A DNA stretch of 19,141 nt. Source: CAZDSS01 sp964508185 (GTDB lineage Bacteria; Pseudomonadota; Alphaproteobacteria; Sphingomonadales; Govanellaceae). This document shows, in pieces, positions 16,535 to 19,141 of this stretch (position 1 is its first letter; each line of letters begins with the position of its first letter). The stretch is from NCBI GenBank assembly GCA_964508185.1, contig CAZDSS010000050.1, positions 1 to 19,141 on the forward strand, read 5' to 3'. The notes under the pieces are model-generated. The model saw nothing but the letters and a program-made list of their open reading frames with translations, was not told the DNA's origin and searched no databases. Both the position numbers and the translations under genes were made by a program.

Positions 16535-16555
16535 GAACTTGCGCCGCGCAAGTTC
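16535..16555. promoter_or_regulatory. 21-base palindrome between divK and the DUF3572 gene (operator-like)
   Basis: The arms GAACTTGCGC and GCGCAAGTTC are perfect reverse complements around a single C. No T tract follows on either strand, so it is not an intrinsic terminator. On the minus strand a weak promoter-like pair (TGGAAA, 17 bases, TATGTA) ends next to it, which would put the palindrome at the start of divK transcription. The promoter assignment is inference; the palindrome is seen directly. Confidence 0.55.
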
Positions 16556-16589
16556 TACATAGCCGGAACGCGCGATGATTTCCATCGGC

Positions 16590-16595
16590 TATAAT
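16590..16595 (+). promoter_or_regulatory. Consensus -10 (TATAAT) upstream of the DUF3572 gene
   Basis: A perfect TATAAT lies 85 bases before the ATG at 16681, but no recognisable -35 sits 16-18 bases upstream. It may be the DUF3572 promoter, possibly activator-dependent. The evidence is a single hexamer. Confidence 0.25.
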
Positions 16596-16680
16596 CGCCG
16601 CCCCGTTCAGTCCGGTCTGGTGGCGCTTCATCGTCGCTGCTACATTGTGCCCGCTCACATACTAAATAAGTGTTATCAAA

Positions 16681-16995
16681 ATGCTACCGCAGGACCATCA
16701 CCGGCGCGGAAAGCCGCTGAGTCAGGACAGCGCGGAGGCGGTCGCGCTGCAGGCGGTCGCCTTCATCGCGGGCGACCCTGCGAAACTCGAGGCCTTGCTG
16801 CGGGTGACGGGTGTAACCCCCCAGGATCTGAGGGAGCGTCTCGGCGACCGCGCGTTCCTCGTGGGCGTGCTCGACTTCCTCCTCGACTACGAACCTCGGC
16901 TTATGGAATTTTGCAGCGCCTCGGGGCTCGATCCCGCGGTCCCGGCGGCGGCGCGCTTCGCACTGGAACCGCCGGCCGACAGCCACCATATTTGA
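16681..16995 (+). CDS. DUF3572 domain-containing protein
   Basis: This 104-residue soluble protein, predicted mostly helical, has no signal peptide or membrane segment. It matches my recollection of DUF3572: AVALQAVAFIAGDPAKLEALLRVTGV, DLRERLGDRAFLVGVLDFLLDYEPRLMEFC, then GLDP and an AARFAL end. The function is unknown. The ATG at 16681 is the only sensible start; TAAATAAGTGTTATCAAA before it contains no Shine-Dalgarno. It is divergent from divK, a neighbourhood I recall as common in alphaproteobacteria, but no partner can be inferred from the sequence. The HAD gene starts 43 bases downstream. Confidence 0.88.
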   Translation: MLPQDHHRRGKPLSQDSAEAVALQAVAFIAGDPAKLEALLRVTGVTPQDLRERLGDRAFLVGVLDFLLDYEPRLMEFCSASGLDPAVPAAARFALEPPADSHHI

Positions 16996-17025
16996 GCCTT
17001 GTCATTCCCCCGTCATATGGGCTGT

Positions 17026-17031
17026 TATAAT
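17026..17031 (+). promoter_or_regulatory. -10-like TATAAT just before the HAD-family gene
   Basis: TATAAT ends 7 bases before the ATG at 17039, so if used it would give an essentially leaderless transcript. TTGTCA (16999-17004) matches -35 at five of six positions but is 21 bases away, longer than normal. No Shine-Dalgarno precedes the ATG. Confidence 0.3.
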
Positions 17032-17038
17032 CGGCAAC

Positions 17039-17704
17039 ATGGTTGAAATTGCAGACTTCACGCGGAGCCAGATCGACGCCCTGTCACTGGATCCCAAACG
17101 CCCGCTCATCATTTCCGATGCCGACGAGGTGATCGTTCACCTCGCCCGACCGCTGGAGCTGTTCCTGACCGCCCGCGGCTACCGCATCGACCTGTCCGAC
17201 TACCGCCTGTTCGGCAATGTGCGACATGCGGACGGCAGCGTCGTGGAGATGGAGCCCCTGATGGCCCTGCTCGATGAATTCTTCGATGCCGAGGTGGAGA
17301 AGCTGCCGCCCGTCGCCGGAGCGGTCGACGCCCTCTGCCGCCTTGGGGAGCGCGCCCAGGTGGTGGTGCTCACCAACCTTCCCGACATGTACCGGGAGCG
17401 GCGCATGCGGCATTTCCTGACCTGCGGGCTCGATGCCCCGATCGTCGCCAATGTGGGGCTCAAGGGCGCATCCGCCCGGGCGATCGCGGAAAGGGTCGAG
17501 GCGCCGGTGGTGTTCATCGACGACACGGCCCCCCATATCCGGTCGGTGGCCCAGACCCTGCCGGACAGTTTCCGCGTCCATTTCATCGCCGACGAGCGGT
17601 TGGCGCGGGCCCAGGCGCGGGCCAAGGAATGCCACCATCGCTGCGACCGCTGGCCCACCACCCATCTCGCCGTGGAGCGCTTCCTCGAAGCGCAAGGGTT
17701 TTGA
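17039..17704 (+). CDS. HAD-like hydrolase of unknown substrate
   Basis: This 221-residue cytoplasmic protein has the haloacid dehalogenase superfamily motifs. Motif I is IISDADEV with Asp27 and Asp29, motif II is VVLTNLP with Thr112, motif III is probably Lys142 in GLKG, and motif IV is FIDDTAPHI with Asp161/Asp162. All catalytic positions are present, so phosphatase-type activity is plausible, but I cannot name a substrate. The cap region between motifs I and II (about residues 35-100) is small, and the C-terminal segment has CHHRCDRWPTTH, a Cys/His cluster that could bind metal. No upstream in-frame start exists nearby and motif I fixes the N terminus, so the ATG at 17039 is secure. Its stop overlaps the TTG start of dinB (TTGA). 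Confidence 0.8.
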   Translation: MVEIADFTRSQIDALSLDPKRPLIISDADEVIVHLARPLELFLTARGYRIDLSDYRLFGNVRHADGSVVEMEPLMALLDEFFDAEVEKLPPVAGAVDALCRLGERAQVVVLTNLPDMYRERRMRHFLTCGLDAPIVANVGLKGASARAIAERVEAPVVFIDDTAPHIRSVAQTLPDSFRVHFIADERLARAQARAKECHHRCDRWPTTHLAVERFLEAQGF

Positions 17705-18978
17705 CCGCCGACGGCCAAAATCCCGCCATCTGCCGCGATTGCGGCGGCACCAGCATCCGGGGGCGGCGCTGCGGAGCTTGCGGGAGCCCCCGCATCCTTT
17801 CGCATCCCGAGCTCCATGACCTCACGATCGCCCATCTCGATTGCGACGCCTTCTATGCGGCGGTGGAGAAGCGCGACAATCCGGAGCTCCGCGCGAAGCC
17901 GGTGATCGTGGGCGGCGGCCAGCGCGGCGTCGTCGCCACCTGCTGCTATCTCGCCCGGACCTCCGGCGTCCATTCCGCCATGCCCATGACCCAGGCGCGG
18001 AAGCTCTGCCCCGATGCGGTGGTGCTGCGCCCGGACATGGCCAAATACCGCCGGGTGAGCGCCGGGATCCGCGCCCTCATGGAAGGGCTCACGCCCCTCG
18101 TCGAGCCTTTGTCCCTCGACGAGGCGTTCCTCGATCTCACCGGCACCGCGCGGCTCCATGGCCGCTCGCCGGCGGCGGCCCTCGTGGCGCTTGCCCGCCG
18201 CATCGAATCGGAGATCGGCGTCACCGTCTCCATCGGCCTCAGCTACAACAAGTTCCTGGCGAAAGTGGCGTCCGACCTCCGCAAACCGCGCGGCTTTGCG
18301 ATCATCGGCCGGGGCGAGGCGCTGGAATTTCTGGCCGATCAGCCGGTCTCCCTCATCTGGGGCGTGGGCCGCGCCATGCGGGCCAGGCTTGCGGCCGACG
18401 GCATCACCCGCATCAGCCAGCTCCAGCGCATGTCGGAGATCGATCTCATGCGCCGCTATGGCGCCATCGGGCAGCGGCTTGCGGCCTTCGCCCGCGGCGA
18501 GGACAACCGCAAGGTGGAGCCGTTCCAGCCGCCGAAAAGCATCTCGACCGAAGAAACCTTCGACGCCGACATCGGCGATCCCGAAACGCTCGAAGCCGCG
18601 CTATGGAACCTGTGCGAGGATCTCGCGGGACGGCTCCGCGCCAAGGGCTATGCGGGACGCACGGTGGTCCTCAAGCTCAAGACCGCGAGATTCGAGCTTC
18701 GCACCCGCAACCATCAGTTGGATGCGCCGACCCAGCTCGCGACCGTCCTGTTCCGCACCGCCCGGCACATGCTGCGGCGGGAGGCGGCCGGGGTGAGCTA
18801 CCGCCTGCTCGGCATCGGCGTCGGCGACCTTCACCCGCCGGATCAGGCCGACCCGCCCGATCTCGTGGACCGGGAACGGGAACAGGCGCGGCGGGCGGAG
18901 GCGGCCATGGCCCATCTGCGCGCGAAATTCGGCAAGGACGCGATCCTCAAGGGCCGGTCACTCAAGAGCCCCCGCTAG
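17701..18978 (+). CDS. dinB: DNA polymerase IV (Y-family) with N-terminal zinc ribbon
   Basis: DinB is an error-prone translesion polymerase. The protein has a zinc ribbon (C11, C14, C24, C27; CRDCGG...CGACG), an N-terminal extension I recall from many alphaproteobacterial DinB proteins. The catalytic palm follows: HLDCDAFYAAVE with Asp47 and SLDEAFLD with Asp140/Glu141, plus YNKFLAKVASDLRKP. A helix-hairpin-helix region (SLIWGVGRAMRARLAADGI) and the little-finger domain come after. The length from the TTG at 17701 is 425 residues, normal for this variant. The frame continues upstream to an ATG at 17629, but that part lies inside the HAD gene. The TTG has AAGGG just before it and overlaps the upstream stop, so translational coupling is likely. 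No LexA-type site is visible directly upstream. Confidence 0.93.
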   Translation: MTADGQNPAICRDCGGTSIRGRRCGACGSPRILSHPELHDLTIAHLDCDAFYAAVEKRDNPELRAKPVIVGGGQRGVVATCCYLARTSGVHSAMPMTQARKLCPDAVVLRPDMAKYRRVSAGIRALMEGLTPLVEPLSLDEAFLDLTGTARLHGRSPAAALVALARRIESEIGVTVSIGLSYNKFLAKVASDLRKPRGFAIIGRGEALEFLADQPVSLIWGVGRAMRARLAADGITRISQLQRMSEIDLMRRYGAIGQRLAAFARGEDNRKVEPFQPPKSISTEETFDADIGDPETLEAALWNLCEDLAGRLRAKGYAGRTVVLKLKTARFELRTRNHQLDAPTQLATVLFRTARHMLRREAAGVSYRLLGIGVGDLHPPDQADPPDLVDREREQARRAEAAMAHLRAKFGKDAILKGRSLKSPR

Positions 18979-18980
18979 GG

Positions 18981-19014
18981 CGGCAAGAACTTCCCCCGGC
19001 CGGCAAAGTCTGCC
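18981..19014. promoter_or_regulatory. Two tandem CGGCAA elements, possible FlbD/ftr-type enhancer
   Basis: CGGCAAGAACTTCC (18981-18994) and CGGCAAAGTCTGCC (19001-19014) start exactly 20 bases apart, two helical turns. The second has an imperfect inverted repeat (GGCA...TGCC). As I remember them, Caulobacter ftr enhancers bound by the activator FlbD contain a CGGCAA half with a downstream GCC half. The site lies about 70-105 bases upstream of the predicted sigma-54 start site, a usual enhancer distance. Confidence 0.45.
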
Positions 19015-19036
19015 CTGGGGCTCAACGCCGAACCCC

Positions 19037-19048
19037 GCGGAAATCCGC
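19037..19048. repeat. Short inverted repeat upstream of the sigma-54 promoter
   Basis: GCGGA and TCCGC flank AA, forming a perfect 12-base inverted repeat 12 bases upstream of the -24 element. It may be a regulator site or chance in GC-rich DNA. Confidence 0.3.
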
Positions 19049-19059
19049 CCAAATTTCAA

Positions 19060-19075
19060 CGGCATGGAACTTGCT
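19060..19075 (+). promoter_or_regulatory. Sigma-54 (RpoN) promoter
   Basis: CGGCATGGAACTTGCT matches the -24/-12 consensus TGGCAYR-N4-TTGCW at all but the first base. The invariant GG (19061-19062) and GC (19073-19074) are 10 bases apart, as required. Transcription would start near 19086. It lies upstream of a Shine-Dalgarno and ATG, and the intergenic region has enhancer-like repeats. Confidence 0.7.
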
Positions 19076-19113
19076 TTTCCCAAGATCAAGGTGACTTTGT
19101 CGAGGGAAGTGTC

Positions 19114-19141
19114 ATGGGAGCCATCTCGCATTCCATCACGC
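19114..19141 (+). CDS. Start of a sigma-54-controlled gene, possibly flagellin (truncated by window end)
   Basis: Only nine complete codons are present: MGAISHSIT. The start is well supported: GAGGGAAG (19102-19109) is a strong Shine-Dalgarno four bases before the ATG, and a sigma-54 promoter lies about 40 bases upstream. Some alphaproteobacterial flagellins begin with a short polar segment leading into an ITL..RSNLLSLQ-type helix, which this could become. Together with the flagellar-type promoter this suggests a flagellin or another late flagellar gene. Nine residues cannot prove it. Confidence 0.4.

Noticed and set aside
16446..16680. CtrA binding site (TTAA-N7-TTAA) upstream of divK
   Set aside because: No pair of TTAA half-sites at the right spacing is present in the spacer.

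Overview
This is a GC-rich chromosomal window from an alphaproteobacterium. The evidence is the gene set and its order: an NDUFA12-type complex I accessory subunit, a DUF2155 secreted protein and MlaD beside accC-aat; a long adenosylcobalamin-dependent ribonucleotide reductase; the divK-pleD cell-cycle pair next to rpmG, rnr and topA; a DUF3572 protein; and a DinB polymerase with an N-terminal zinc ribbon. I cannot settle the order or genus from sequence reading alone. Nearly everything is core housekeeping. I see no CRISPR array, prophage, insertion sequence, toxin or defence island, tRNA or rRNA.

Layout. Bases 1-1978 (+) hold the 3' part of accC (biotin carboxylase) and aat (L/F-tRNA-protein transferase). 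Convergent to them, on the minus strand from 3241 down to 1912, is NDUFA12, then mlaD, then the DUF2155 gene, whose 3' end overlaps aat by 67 bases. A 303-base divergent spacer separates NDUFA12 from nrdJ (3545-7238, +). nrdJ is interrupted by two runs of ten N. The first looks like an artificial gap between contig ends that actually overlap, and the second breaks the reading frame by one base. A clean intrinsic terminator follows nrdJ. Next come a GGDEF-EAL protein (7396-9171) with a degenerate cyclase motif and an intact phosphodiesterase motif, topA (9320-11992), rnr (12001-14301) and rpmG (14409-14576) with its own promoter and terminator.

On the minus strand, divK (16445-16080) and pleD (16076-14700) form a two-gene signalling operon. 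A 235-base divergent spacer containing a near-perfect 21-base palindrome separates divK from the plus-strand DUF3572 gene (16681-16995). A HAD-like hydrolase gene (17039-17704) and dinB (17701-18978) follow, coupled by a TTGA start/stop overlap.

The last 160 bases carry the most interesting regulatory signal. A strong match to a sigma-54 promoter (19060-19075) is preceded by two CGGCAA-type elements exactly 20 bases apart, which resemble FlbD/ftr flagellar enhancers. It is followed by a good Shine-Dalgarno sequence and the first nine codons of a gene cut off by the window edge. I infer a sigma-54-dependent, probably flagellar, gene there, possibly a flagellin.

Functionally the window combines fatty acid precursor synthesis, N-end-rule tagging, envelope lipid transport, respiration, dNTP synthesis, DNA topology, RNA decay, translation, translesion synthesis and c-di-GMP/cell-cycle signalling. 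PleD makes c-di-GMP, while the GGDEF-EAL protein probably degrades it. I did not find a convincing undescribed multi-gene system.
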